Shown: positions 33,703 to 43,507 of the stretch, in pieces
Numbering within the stretch: the first letter of the stretch is position 1
Layout: every line of letters begins with the position of its first letter
Assembly: GCF_003815675.1 (NCBI RefSeq)
Contig: NZ_CP033918.1
Coordinates: forward strand, 1,798,001 to 1,862,000
Origin: Chryseobacterium sp. G0186
Lineage (GTDB): Bacteria; Bacteroidota; Bacteroidia; Flavobacteriales; Weeksellaceae
Reading direction: 5' to 3'
Length of the DNA stretch: 64,000 bases
Program-made: the position numbers and the translations under genes
The notes under the pieces: model-generated
What the model was told of the DNA's origin: nothing
The model's database searches: none
What the model saw: the letters and a program-made list of their open reading frames with translations, nothing else

Positions 33703-36700
33703 TTAAAAAGAAACATTAAATCCTATTGTCACTGATTTGGTAATAGGCTGTGCATAAATATTACCATAAGTTTCCGGATCAAAATATCCATTGTACCCAT
33801 TACTAAAGACAAACAGGTTACGACCTTCTACACTCAATCTAAGGCTAGTAATTCCCATAGGCGCAGTAAATTCTTTAGGAAGTGTATATCCCAGACGGAT
33901 ACTGCTGATTCTTACATAACTTACTTCTTTAGCCCATATATCAAGCAAACCATAGGTATTGGAACGGTTACCCGCAAACCATTTGTTGGCCATCCAGCCA
34001 TCAGGATTTGCATCCATATCAGGACTTGTAATTCCCGGTAATGAGCCTCCTGCCTCGTATATTTCTCTCGTATAGTTTCTACCTCTGTCGAATTCCATTC
34101 CTCTGTAAGACGGAGTACGCATTACGGTCTGCTTGAAATTGAAAGTTGCAGCAACAGTAAGGTCAAAATTATGAACCTTAAAGGTGTTGATTAACCCTCC
34201 GGTAAACTTAGGATCTCTGTCTCCTACATAGGTAAACAGATTTCTCAGTTCTTCGTTTGAAAGCTGGGTGTCTACGAATTGTCCCGGAAGAAAATCTGCG
34301 TACACATCATAAAGCTTGAAGAAATCTGCAGCTTTTACCTTTTCATTTCCTTTCCAGAACATTGGGTTTCCATTTTCATCCATCCCTGCAGTCTTTAATG
34401 CAAAAACAGCATTTACAGGAAGTCCTTCTCTGGACGGAAGCATGGCATTGTCACGAGGCTGTTCACTAAGAACGTTACTCTTGTTGTGAGCAAAGTTAAT
34501 GGTGGTAGACCATTTGAAATTCTCCTTGTTGATGTTTCTGGTAGATAATGCCAATTCAAAACCTTTGTTGGTAAGGCTTCCCCAGTTCATCATTGTATAT
34601 TCAAACCCTGTTTCCAGCGGTGTTTCCTTCATACTAATCATATCCGTTCCTTTTCTGCTGTACACATCAGCAGTAAGATTTACACGGTTATTGAATAGTC
34701 CCAAATCAAGTCCAACGTTCACATTGGTTGTTTTTTCCCAACGAAGTTTATCATTAGGCGGGCTGATCACGTTGATCACATCTTCTCTCATTCCCGGAAG
34801 AATATTTGCATAATTGTATTCACCAATAAAGAATGGTGAAGTATTACGGTCAATATTCCCCTGCAAACCATAGGAAGCTCTTAGTCTAAGATTGGAAACA
34901 GGAGTAATATTCTTCATGAAATTCTCTTTTGTTACCAACCATGAACCTGAAACAGCCCATATCGGAAGATATTTATACTTTTTGTTTACCCCAAATAAGT
35001 TCGTTCCATCATATCTCACACTTCCAAAGAAAGTATATTTCTGATCATAGGTATAGGAAGCCGTAGCAAACATAGATGCATAAGCATTCTCTACAGGTGG
35101 CATCTCACGGTAAGTCTCATACTTTTTTTCTGCTGCAAAGTTGGCACTAGGGAAAGCAATAGGTGTAGCTGTTCTCGTATTTTTGTTATAACCAAAAGCT
35201 CTGGTAAGCGTTGTATTATCTTCTGTTTTACGAAGTTCTGTCCCCGCCATCAAATCAATTTCATGTACGGAATTGATTTTTGTATTGTAGGTTCCCTGCA
35301 GCTTCCAGTTGTATTGAAAGAAATCATTATCCCAGTTCTGCTTGATGTCTCCTGCAGGTAAGAAATATCGGTAAGCTCCGTCTTTATAATAACGGGTTGC
35401 CTCTTTCATTTTTCTTGTAAAGTAGGTTTCCTGTCCTGCATATTTCTCGGTCTTATTGGTATCATACTGAATTCCCAACTGTGAAGTAAACTTCAGGTTT
35501 TTGGAAACCTTATACTCTAAATCCAATATCGCCTTTAATGAGTGATTCTTCAGTGTATAGCTCGTATTTTCTCTTTCTTCCAGAAAATTGAAAGGAACAT
35601 AGGTATCTGCAAAACCATCTATATCTTTATCATATCTGTAACTTCCGTCCGGATTGAACGGGTTAAGATAGGGGTTAGCATTTCTTGAATAGTTAACCGG
35701 ACTTGCTGCTGCATCAGCATCCGTCATGAATGACTGACGCTCACTTTGAGTACCAAAAACAGAGATCCCAGCATTTAACTTATCGCTTAGCTTATAGTTG
35801 TTTTTTAATGTAAGGTTATAACGCTTGAAGCCTGTACCAATGGTAGTTCCTTCTTCGTCAAAATACCCTAGTGAGAAATAGTAGTCTGAAGTATCACTCC
35901 CTCCGGAAATACTCACCCCATATTGTTTATTGATGGCATTTCTGTATAATAGTTTACCCCAGTCTGTGGTGTTGTTTCTCAAAGAATTCAGCTGCTGACG
36001 AGTCAATGGATTCAAAGCATCCAACCCTCCTGCTCTATAATCCTCAAGCTGGTGGTTTTGCGTTAAAATTCTCATCACTTCACCTTTATCTGCACGGTAA
36101 GTAAGATCAGCGCGTTTTGCAAGCATCAGTTCAAGATCTACTTTTTCTGAAGCATTCAAAAGGTTAAGTCGGTCAAAATCAGGACGGGCAGTTATAAAGG
36201 TATCTGCTGAAAAGTTTAATTTCATGCTTCCTTTTTTCCCTCTTTTCGTTGTAATGGAAATTACTCCGTTTGCCGCTCTTGCCCCATAGATAGCTGTTGC
36301 TGCTGCATCTTTCAGAATTGTAATATCCTCAATATCGTTAGGGTTTAATCCTGCGATGGAAAAATTCTGAAGCTGATCAATATTGTCCTTATCTGTAAAG
36401 TTCGGAACATCATTTCCCTCCAATGGAAGTCCATCAATTACCCATAGCGGATCCTGTGGACCGGATAGTGAAGCTGTACCACGAATTCTAATCTTCGCTG
36501 GAGCACCCGGAGCACCCGTTTGAGGAGCCACTGCAACCCCTGCAATCTGCCCTGCTAACATCTGGTCTACACTTGCTACCCCAGCCTGGCTGATATTATC
36601 CATTTTTACCGTAGCAACTGCTGAAGTCTGCTTACGTTTTTCAATTTTCTGATATCCGGTAATGATCACCTCCTGGATCTTATTTTTATCTGAAACCTCA

Positions 36701-37035
36701 GACGTCAGTCTTACCGTATAATTGGTTTTATCTTCATTAATAAGAATAATTCTGGATTCATATCCCGGATAACTTACCAATATAGATTTGGTACCTGTAG
36801 GAATTTCCAGTATAAACTTTCCGTCCTTATCGGCCACTGTACCTACCGATACACTTTCAATAATTCCGTCCAAATCTGTTTTTGTAGAAACCGACTGTGC
36901 TTCTATTTTTATGGATGCACCGGCAATTGCGCCGGAAGTACTACCATCTTCTATCTTTCCTGTGATCGTTTTCTTTTCCTGAGCAAACGCAACCTGAGCA
37001 GCTAAAAGAGGTAAAAGTATTAGAGTTTTTTTCAT
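33703..37035 (-). CDS. SusC/RagA-family TonB-linked outer-membrane transporter
   Basis: A 1110-residue TonB-dependent channel: signal peptide to FAQ (about residue 19), an N-terminal carboxypeptidase-regulatory-like domain (~25-110), then the TonB-box-like EVIITGYQ and plug (VDQMLAGQIAGVAV, IRIRGTASL, PLWVIDGLPL). The 22-strand barrel follows and ends TIGFNVSF. The N-terminal domain is longer than usual, as if a second piece (TDLDGIIESVSVGTVADKDGKF) was inserted. It works with the SusD 3 bp downstream. The metalloprotease gene ends 6 bp upstream, so the three form one operon. Confidence 0.95.
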   Translation of the reverse strand: MKKTLILLPLLAAQVAFAQEKKTITGKIEDGSTSGAIAGASIKIEAQSVSTKTDLDGIIESVSVGTVADKDGKFILEIPTGTKSILVSYPGYESRIILINEDKTNYTVRLTSEVSDKNKIQEVIITGYQKIEKRKQTSAVATVKMDNISQAGVASVDQMLAGQIAGVAVAPQTGAPGAPAKIRIRGTASLSGPQDPLWVIDGLPLEGNDVPNFTDKDNIDQLQNFSIAGLNPNDIEDITILKDAAATAIYGARAANGVISITTKRGKKGSMKLNFSADTFITARPDFDRLNLLNASEKVDLELMLAKRADLTYRADKGEVMRILTQNHQLEDYRAGGLDALNPLTRQQLNSLRNNTTDWGKLLYRNAINKQYGVSISGGSDTSDYYFSLGYFDEEGTTIGTGFKRYNLTLKNNYKLSDKLNAGISVFGTQSERQSFMTDADAAASPVNYSRNANPYLNPFNPDGSYRYDKDIDGFADTYVPFNFLEERENTSYTLKNHSLKAILDLEYKVSKNLKFTSQLGIQYDTNKTEKYAGQETYFTRKMKEATRYYKDGAYRYFLPAGDIKQNWDNDFFQYNWKLQGTYNTKINSVHEIDLMAGTELRKTEDNTTLTRAFGYNKNTRTATPIAFPSANFAAEKKYETYREMPPVENAYASMFATASYTYDQKYTFFGSVRYDGTNLFGVNKKYKYLPIWAVSGSWLVTKENFMKNITPVSNLRLRASYGLQGNIDRNTSPFFIGEYNYANILPGMREDVINVISPPNDKLRWEKTTNVNVGLDLGLFNNRVNLTADVYSRKGTDMISMKETPLETGFEYTMMNWGSLTNKGFELALSTRNINKENFKWSTTINFAHNKSNVLSEQPRDNAMLPSREGLPVNAVFALKTAGMDENGNPMFWKGNEKVKAADFFKLYDVYADFLPGQFVDTQLSNEELRNLFTYVGDRDPKFTGGLINTFKVHNFDLTVAATFNFKQTVMRTPSYRGMEFDRGRNYTREIYEAGGSLPGITSPDMDANPDGWMANKWFAGNRSNTYGLLDIWAKEVSYVRISSIRLGYTLPKEFTAPMGITSLRLSVEGRNLFVFSNGYNGYFDPETYGNIYAQPITKSVTIGFNVSF

Positions 37036-37041
37036 AGCTGT

Positions 37042-39609
37042 TTATTTGTTTAAAGCCTCTTCAATACGAATGATTAAATCTGTGTAATGAGCCCTTGAGG
37101 AATCATCACCTTTGTATCTGGTTCTATTCAGCAAGTCCAGAACTTTCTGCAGCTCTGCTCTCTTGTAGGTAGTTACTTCAGACACTCTTTTCATGGATGA
37201 ATAGTTAATGTTTCTAAGGTTCTTCTCTTCTTCATGATAATTGCAGATCAGTGGCATATTAAGATTACTGTCTGTTTTCAAACCTTTTACTGCTGTTTTT
37301 TCAAATAATTTATTGACTGAAACAATCAGAGCATCCACATAATTCTTCTGTGCCATCTTTTCAAAAATTGTAAGGCTTCCTCTTTTATTAAAAATAGAAG
37401 TCCTTACCTGATCAAATAGATTTTCAACGGTATAGATCTCATCCTTAGACCCTGAAACTTCATGCTTTACTTCATTTTCAAGTAATCTAAGCAGTCTGTC
37501 ATCCATAAACAGGGAGTAAATATTGGCATACTGCATTCCTCTTGCCAAGGTATATGGCGTCTGCTCAAATGGTCCCATAGGTGAGTTCTTAACCGGATAA
37601 GTCTTCTCTGTAATCGGATTGAAGAACAACCATTCTGGAAGGTTGATTGCATTTTTCACAAGGTAATCAACCGCTCTTCTTTGTGTTTCGGCAGGAACCG
37701 GTTCATAAGCCTTTTTCTTGTTTCCAAAAACAGTATTATTCAGATAAATCCCTCCTACATTTGCCATCACATGACCTGTATACAAGTCCCATTGTCCGAT
37801 AGCTCCCAAATACAATTTACCTGCTTCTGTATAATCCTTACCGTCTTCGTAGGTCCATTTTAAAAGGTTATCTACAACAACTTTAAGATTTTTCATTCCA
37901 TATTCGCTGGCTTTCATGGCATCATCTCCTAAATCTTCAGACTGAGAACGTGGATCTATTGTTTCCAGGTAACTCTGTTGTTCACCATAGAAGTACATAG
38001 GATCATCCTCATGCTTTTCGATCAGATTTCTCAATGCTTTTTTCTCAGCGAACTCATCCGGATACCAACGATACCCCCATTCAATAGCATATTTATCATA
38101 AATGCCGATTTTTGGAGTGATTGCGGTAACTCCGTCTTCCGGCTGTGCAACGTAATTATAACGCGCATAATCCATAATGGAAGGAGCTGTTCCACCCATT
38201 TTATCAGTAAACTCCTTTGAGCGAAGCGATTCTACAGGGAATGCAAAAGAAGATCCCATATTGTGCTTCAATCCAAAAGTATGTCCTACCTCGTGAGACG
38301 AAACAAATCGGATCGCCTCTCCCATATGTTCATCACTGAATTTATTTCCTCTTGCCTTTGGATCTATAGGTCCTGTCTGGATTCTCATCCAGTCATGAAG
38401 AGAAGTCATTACGTTGTGCCACCAAATGATGTCTGCCTCAATAATTTCTCCACTTCTAGGATCTACTACAGACGGTCCCATCGCATTCGATTTCGGGGAA
38501 GCTGCATAGGTGATTACGGAATATCTTACATCATCAATATCAAAATCTTCATCCTTTTCATCCGGCATTTTTGCAATCACGGCATTTTTAAAACCTGCCT
38601 GCTCAAAAGCAACCTGCCAGTCGTGAACCCCTGCAATGATCTTTTCACGCCATTGTTTCGGAGTAGCAGGATCTATATAATAAACAATCTGTTTTTTAGG
38701 TTCAACCAGTTCCCCTCTCAGATATTTCTCTTTGTCCTCATCTTTAGGCTCCAGGTTCCATCTTGTGATGAATAACTTTTCATCCATTTTCTGCTGACGG
38801 TCATTGAAAGTCCAGTGTTTTTCAGAGAAAAATCCTACTCTGGAGTCCGAAACCCTCGGTTTCATAGGTACTTTTGGAAGCAATACCAGATTACTGGTCA
38901 CTCCTAATGTCACCGGTAAATCAACACCGCCTTCATTGACAGAAGTACTCAGCTGAGATTTTACCACCAGGTTTTGCGGAAATGTTTTTACTCCTTCTAT
39001 ATAGGAAAGACTTGATTTTACTGATCCGCCAAGGCCTACATTGGCCAAAACATCGTTAAAGCTTTTCTGATTCCCGTCAAACACCTTGTTTACCTTAATG
39101 GCAACTGAAGTGGAATCATTATTTTGTGCCTCAATATCAAAAACCTCAATAACAGATTCTGAAAAGTTATCCTTAACAGATTTTGTAATGGCATCATTTT
39201 TAGGGGATGATACCTTTGCTTCTGAAGTTTTAACCCATACTTTCTTGGCAACTCTGTCACGGTAAAAGGAAATGATTTTATTCTCATAATTCATTCCTTT
39301 ATTTAAGCCCGCCTCATTCACCTGCATCGGCACCTGAGATAATTTGTTGACCACCAGGAACTGGCGTCCCATCAAACTGTCAGGAATTTCAAAATAAAAA
39401 TCTGATTTTACCTGTATCGTATTAAAAAGACCTTTTTTATAGGTTCCTTTTTTGATCAGTTCTTCAATTTTTTTTGCTTTTTTAGATGATGAAACATCTG
39501 TTTTTTCAGCTTTGTCCTTGGCCGTTTTTACAGTATCTTTTTTCTGTGCCAGTACTGCCGGTGAAGCCAATGCAAGTCCAAGGTACAGTGCAAGCCTGTA
39601 ATTCTTCAT
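37042..39609 (-). CDS. Secreted zinc metalloprotease (DUF5117/DUF4953 type)
   Basis: An 855-residue exported protein. Signal peptide MKNYRLALYLGLALASPAVLAQ, then a lysine-rich linker, a DUF5118/DUF5117-like N-terminal half, and the metzincin-type zinc site HEVGHTFGLKH (H439, E440, H443, H449) followed downstream by a methionine turn region PSIMDYARYNY. An alternative ATG at 39627 adds six residues before the signal. The gene is first in the operon with susC and susD, suggesting extracellular or periplasmic protein digestion coupled to peptide uptake. A LytTR-like operator and a perfect -7 box lie upstream. Confidence 0.93.
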   Translation of the reverse strand: MKNYRLALYLGLALASPAVLAQKKDTVKTAKDKAEKTDVSSSKKAKKIEELIKKGTYKKGLFNTIQVKSDFYFEIPDSLMGRQFLVVNKLSQVPMQVNEAGLNKGMNYENKIISFYRDRVAKKVWVKTSEAKVSSPKNDAITKSVKDNFSESVIEVFDIEAQNNDSTSVAIKVNKVFDGNQKSFNDVLANVGLGGSVKSSLSYIEGVKTFPQNLVVKSQLSTSVNEGGVDLPVTLGVTSNLVLLPKVPMKPRVSDSRVGFFSEKHWTFNDRQQKMDEKLFITRWNLEPKDEDKEKYLRGELVEPKKQIVYYIDPATPKQWREKIIAGVHDWQVAFEQAGFKNAVIAKMPDEKDEDFDIDDVRYSVITYAASPKSNAMGPSVVDPRSGEIIEADIIWWHNVMTSLHDWMRIQTGPIDPKARGNKFSDEHMGEAIRFVSSHEVGHTFGLKHNMGSSFAFPVESLRSKEFTDKMGGTAPSIMDYARYNYVAQPEDGVTAITPKIGIYDKYAIEWGYRWYPDEFAEKKALRNLIEKHEDDPMYFYGEQQSYLETIDPRSQSEDLGDDAMKASEYGMKNLKVVVDNLLKWTYEDGKDYTEAGKLYLGAIGQWDLYTGHVMANVGGIYLNNTVFGNKKKAYEPVPAETQRRAVDYLVKNAINLPEWLFFNPITEKTYPVKNSPMGPFEQTPYTLARGMQYANIYSLFMDDRLLRLLENEVKHEVSGSKDEIYTVENLFDQVRTSIFNKRGSLTIFEKMAQKNYVDALIVSVNKLFEKTAVKGLKTDSNLNMPLICNYHEEEKNLRNINYSSMKRVSEVTTYKRAELQKVLDLLNRTRYKGDDSSRAHYTDLIIRIEEALNK

Positions 39610-39658
39610 TAAAATAGTCCGATTCATTCCAAATAGTAAATATCTTAGTTTCAGCTAG

Positions 39659-39666
39659 CAAAGCTA
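39659..39666 (-). promoter_or_regulatory. -7 box of the protease-susCD operon
   Basis: TAGCTTTG on the minus strand, a perfect TAnnTTTG match, 49 bp before the protease ATG. No -33 TTG is found at the usual distance. Instead the position is next to a direct-repeat pair (39697-39729), as expected for an activator-dependent promoter. Confidence 0.6.
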
Positions 39667-39696
39667 TAGGTATAGTGAGTTATATAGAGTGTATTA

Positions 39697-39729
39697 GGGA
39701 GTGAAAGGTAATTTTTCGGGAGTGAATGG
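39697..39729 (-). promoter_or_regulatory. Direct-repeat pair, candidate LytTR operator
   Basis: On the minus strand CCATTCACTCCC (39729-39718) and CCTTTCACTCCC (39708-39697) are 11/12 identical with exactly 21 bp between starts. LytTR regulators bind direct repeats in about two-turn phase just upstream of the promoter, and the array encodes such a regulator. The proximal copy ends 30 bp before the -7 box. Confidence 0.6.
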
Positions 39730-39739
39730 ATTTTTTATT

Positions 39740-41323
39740 TTACTTCATTAATGGCAAAAAACATATGAAATTTTCACCATCTACAGAAATATGAAGCAGA
39801 TTATTCTTAAAATACTCATAAACTTGATTCAAATAATCAATTCCGAACTTCTCTCCCTGAACGGTTTCCGTTTTGGGCTGCCACGTATTCTTCACTGTAA
39901 TCCCATCCTCATCCACAATCATAATGATCTTCAAAGGCTGATCTATCGTTGCAATATTATGTTTTATTGCATTTTCCACGACAATTTGAAGAGAGAGATA
40001 GGGAATCCGTTTTTCTAAACTTTCAGGATGATTAATTATTAAATCAAAGCTCAGTTCTTCGTCAAACCTGCTTTTCAAAAGTTCCATATATTTTTGAATA
40101 AAATCAATTTCCTTGGCCACAGAAACAATATTTTCCTTTGGAGGAACAATCAGATATCTGTAAATCTTAGAAAGGTTCATGGTAAACTTCTGTGCATTCT
40201 CTTTATTGATCCCAATCAACATATAAAGAGAGTTCAAAGAATTGAACAGAAAATGAGGGTTGATATTATTTTTAAGCTGCTGAAGCTGATTGATCACCTC
40301 AGCTTTGTGCATCTTTTCATTTTCAATTAACAGTAAATTCTTTTCAGTCTGTATCTTTTCATTTTCTTTATAGGCTGTATTTGCAGATCTTTGAAATAAA
40401 ATAAAAACAGTAACAATAAGGAACAGAGCGGCCAGAAAAATAAAAACGGTATACGTTTTTACCTTATTTGTATTTTCATCAATCACAAAATTCACATGAT
40501 TTACCACTGCATATCCCTCAAAATTATCTGTCTTTAATGGCTTAATAAACCTGGTAACTTCAACACCAAGATACTCAGAGACAGCCATCCCTTCTGTGTA
40601 ACCTGATTTTGTTTTACTGGACACCGTATCCTTTGCCTTAATATCTGTAAAGTCAAAAACACTTTTCCCAAGATATTTTTTTTCAGGATGGGTAATACAG
40701 ATTCCTTCCTTGGTAAAAACATAAGCATAGGTATTGGAACTTTTATCTACATTGATAAAGTATTGATGAAGGTTATCCAGATTGACTGCGGATCCATAGT
40801 ACAACATTTTTTTGCTGGGTAATACCAATGAATCATAACTCACCCAAAACATGCTGTCTTTACGGGTTATCAAAAGATCCTTAAAATGTCCGGGTCTGTT
40901 GTTTTTTATCGCAATAAATTTTGTTGTATTCTCTTTCTTTTGGAATATATCGGATAAAGGGTTGTTGCTCTCAGATTTTCTGGAGCCATCATTTTCATAA
41001 TAATACCAGTTGCAGGGCAAAAGATTTCTTTTTTTGTTTAAATCATTTAAAACCGAAGAATATTCTTGATAGTTTTTTAAGCCATCCTTTTGAATCAGTC
41101 CACGAAGCAGATATTGATAATCCTCAATATTCTTAAATTCACTTTCTACGGATTCATATTTCCGGAAGAAAGTTTTTCTAGCAAAATCCTCCGTGTTTTT
41201 TCTGCTGTCTTCTGTAATCAAAAGGCTCAATACAGCAAATGCTGCTACCGCAATAAAGCAGACTGAGAGCGCTGTAATATAAACGGATTTTCGGGATAGT
41301 GTATGTTTAAAATGAATACTCAA
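39740..41323 (-). CDS. LytS-type sensor histidine kinase
   Basis: A 527-residue membrane kinase. Helix 1 at about 14-36, an extracytoplasmic sensor (~37-290) that looks like a PDC/Cache domain (WVSYDSLVLP, YAYVFTKEGICITHPEKKYLG), helix 2 near 295-315, a coiled coil, then the His_kinase block NNINPHFLFNSLNSL with H357 and a C-terminal HATPase (VVENAIKHNI). The initiation codon appears to be TTG at 41323: a stop lies two codons upstream and the first internal ATG falls far inside the sensor. It is the presumed partner of the LytTR regulator at 31538. Confidence 0.9.
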   Translation of the reverse strand: MSIHFKHTLSRKSVYITALSVCFIAVAAFAVLSLLITEDSRKNTEDFARKTFFRKYESVESEFKNIEDYQYLLRGLIQKDGLKNYQEYSSVLNDLNKKRNLLPCNWYYYENDGSRKSESNNPLSDIFQKKENTTKFIAIKNNRPGHFKDLLITRKDSMFWVSYDSLVLPSKKMLYYGSAVNLDNLHQYFINVDKSSNTYAYVFTKEGICITHPEKKYLGKSVFDFTDIKAKDTVSSKTKSGYTEGMAVSEYLGVEVTRFIKPLKTDNFEGYAVVNHVNFVIDENTNKVKTYTVFIFLAALFLIVTVFILFQRSANTAYKENEKIQTEKNLLLIENEKMHKAEVINQLQQLKNNINPHFLFNSLNSLYMLIGINKENAQKFTMNLSKIYRYLIVPPKENIVSVAKEIDFIQKYMELLKSRFDEELSFDLIINHPESLEKRIPYLSLQIVVENAIKHNIATIDQPLKIIMIVDEDGITVKNTWQPKTETVQGEKFGIDYLNQVYEYFKNNLLHISVDGENFICFLPLMK

Positions 41324-41692
41324 GTTCTTCTACATTGTTATTTTCTTCAAAAGAAAAAGATGGACAATACTTAGTATAATGCCTCTTTTTTATGATTCCT
41401 TTCGTAGATAAATTATTAATTTGCAAAGATATAACAAAGATTTGAGGACCAAAAAGTGAATTAAAATTTTGTCTCAATCCACAGCCAGCAGGATTATTTT
41501 TCAAGTACAAAAACAAAATTAAAGAAGCAATTTTCAAAAACAAGATACTCAAGCCTCTCATTTTTTGATCAAACACCCCCGAGATCAGAAAGCTATAAAT
41601 CTTAAAATTAGTTAATATAGATGCCTAATCAGCAGATTGGAAGCTCTATCTATTGAAAATTAATTATCTTCGCCTACAAATCTAATTTGAAA
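41324..41692. other. Divergent intergenic region
   Basis: 369 bp of AT-rich DNA between the kinase gene and the thioredoxin-fold gene. A -7-like TATCTTCG (one mismatch) lies near 41664, about 29 bp before the thioredoxin-gene ATG. A minus-strand open frame here overlaps the kinase start and lacks coding character. No other structure seen. Confidence 0.4.
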
Positions 41693-42868
41693 ATGAAGAA
41701 GATCATCTCCGGAATCTCTATTTTTTGTTCTGTCATTATCTCTGCTCAGGAATCTATTCAATTCCAGGACCTCCCATTCAAGGAAATACTTGCAAAAGCC
41801 AAAAAGGAAAAGAAATTGGTTTTTATTGACGCTTATGCTTCATGGTGTGGTCCCTGTAAAATGATGGAGAGAAATGTTTTTCCACAGAAATCAGTCAAAG
41901 ATTTTTACAATGCTAACTTCATCAATGCAAGATTTGATATGGAAAAAGGAGAAGGTAGAGACATTGCTTCTAAGTATGGAGTTCGTTCTTATCCTACTTA
42001 TCTTTTCCTGAATGGTGAGGGAGAGATTGTTTCCAGAAATACCGGCTACATGGAGGAAAGCTTATTTGTAGCTATGGCCCAGGATATCAATTCACCGGGA
42101 AACAAGAAAAACTCATTAAAAGACAGGTTTGCCAACGGAGAAAAAGATCCTACATTTCTAATCAATATCATGAAGCTTAATTCTGATACTGATTATGAGT
42201 TTGCGAAAAAAGCCTCTGAAAGGTATTTTGAAAATAAAAAAAAGGAAGAGGAGCTTACAAAGGATGAAATAGGACTTTTATTATATTTCGTGAAATCAAC
42301 GGAGGATTCCAATTATAAAAGTTTTGCTTCCAGAAAAGCAGAAATTATCAAATATCTTCCTGAAGAAACCTATAATGAATTTGATGCACAATTGAAGTTA
42401 TCAAAAATTGTAGAACAGTCCATTGATGATAAAAATAAAAAAATCAATGAGGATTATTTCATGAAAACGGCTGAACCATTGGTGGGAAAACAGCTTGCTA
42501 CGGCAAAGCTTAATCAGACTAAACTCAGCTACTATGAGCAAAATGCCAATTTCCCTGAATATGAAAAAGCAGCTCTGGACTATTACAAAACTCCGGATAC
42601 ATTTAATCCTGATGAACTTTTAAGGGCAGCATGGGTATTCCTTGATCATATAAAAACACCCTCTTCACTAAAGAAAGCAACTGAGTGGGCAGAAAAATCA
42701 GTAATGAGAGGAGAAACCTCCGAAAACACTTATATTCTTGGTAAACTTTATTTTCTAACCGGAAATAAGGAAATGGCAAAAAATTATGCTGAGATGTCTA
42801 TAAACATGGCAACTCAAGGTAAGAAAGACTCCAAATTAGCAGAAGAATTATTAAAGCAAATAAAATAA
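41693..42868 (+). CDS. Secreted thioredoxin-fold protein
   Basis: A 391-residue protein. Signal peptide MKKIISGISIFCSVIISAQ is followed by a thioredoxin domain with WCGPC (C52, C55) in FIDAYASWCGPCKMM, then GVRSYPTYLFLNG with the cis-proline. The remaining 250 residues are helical and TPR-like (KKATEWAEKS, AKNYAEMS). It probably acts as a periplasmic thiol-disulfide reductase or holdase. A TTG two codons upstream is open, but the ATG at 41693 gives the signal peptide directly. It is the first gene of a small plus-strand run with 42876 and 43508. Confidence 0.88.
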   Translation: MKKIISGISIFCSVIISAQESIQFQDLPFKEILAKAKKEKKLVFIDAYASWCGPCKMMERNVFPQKSVKDFYNANFINARFDMEKGEGRDIASKYGVRSYPTYLFLNGEGEIVSRNTGYMEESLFVAMAQDINSPGNKKNSLKDRFANGEKDPTFLINIMKLNSDTDYEFAKKASERYFENKKKEEELTKDEIGLLLYFVKSTEDSNYKSFASRKAEIIKYLPEETYNEFDAQLKLSKIVEQSIDDKNKKINEDYFMKTAEPLVGKQLATAKLNQTKLSYYEQNANFPEYEKAALDYYKTPDTFNPDELLRAAWVFLDHIKTPSSLKKATEWAEKSVMRGETSENTYILGKLYFLTGNKEMAKNYAEMSINMATQGKKDSKLAEELLKQIK

Positions 42869-42875
42869 CACATTG

Positions 42876-43502
42876 ATGAAATACAGAGTATTAGCAGGAG
42901 CATTGGCATTTTTGGCAATAGGGTCTCTACATGCGCAAGAACAAGAACAAAATGAGGGAAAAAGTTTATATGTAAAGGGAAATGCTCTTCTGATTCCAAT
43001 AGGCATCGTAAATCTTGGTATAGAAAAACAGATCAGTCCTAAATATACCATCCAGGGAGATATATTTGTTTCACCATGGAAGTCATTTGCAGGACATGAG
43101 CTACAGTTTTACTCTGTCTCTGCAGAAGGAAGATATTATTTCAAGGAAGCTTTCAAGCATTGGTATGTAGGAGCTAATCTTTCCTTTGCGGCCTATAATC
43201 TTCAAAAGTGGAACTATTGGAATGATAAATTTACAGTTACTGATAATGGTGAAATTCTTATCAATTCAAATCTTTATCAAAAAGGATTTTCTATAATGTT
43301 AGGGATCACCGGCGGTTATCAGTTTCAATTATCTGAACGTTGGAACCTTGATTTGTATGCTACAGTCGGAACTTCTCAAGGCTTTTATAAAGGCTATGAC
43401 CGTTCAACAGGAAAACGTTATGATGGAGCAGAAAGCTTTAATAAAAGTGGCGAAATCATTCCTTACAGAGGAGGAGTCATGATCTCTTACAAATTTAAAT
43501 AA
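42876..43502 (+). CDS. Outer-membrane beta-barrel protein, DUF3575-like
   Basis: A 208-residue protein with signal peptide ending SLHAQ (about residue 20). It then shows alternating strands ending in aromatic residues: GNALLIPIGIVNLGIEKQISPKY-type start, SAEGRYYF, WYVGANLSF, terminal GGVMISYKFK. This is the pattern of a small eight-stranded barrel, close to DUF3575 proteins of Bacteroidetes. ATG at 42876 is preferred over a TTG one codon earlier. Starts 7 bp after the thioredoxin-fold gene. Confidence 0.8.
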   Translation: MKYRVLAGALAFLAIGSLHAQEQEQNEGKSLYVKGNALLIPIGIVNLGIEKQISPKYTIQGDIFVSPWKSFAGHELQFYSVSAEGRYYFKEAFKHWYVGANLSFAAYNLQKWNYWNDKFTVTDNGEILINSNLYQKGFSIMLGITGGYQFQLSERWNLDLYATVGTSQGFYKGYDRSTGKRYDGAESFNKSGEIIPYRGGVMISYKFK

Positions 43503-43507
43503 TTATA

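Noticed and set aside
38263..38775. 170-codon plus-strand frame inside the metalloprotease gene
   Set aside because: Antisense to a well-supported gene with the zinc motif; no start context or domain.
41307..41576. 89-codon minus-strand frame upstream of the kinase
   Set aside because: Overlaps the kinase start in another frame and has no coding signal.
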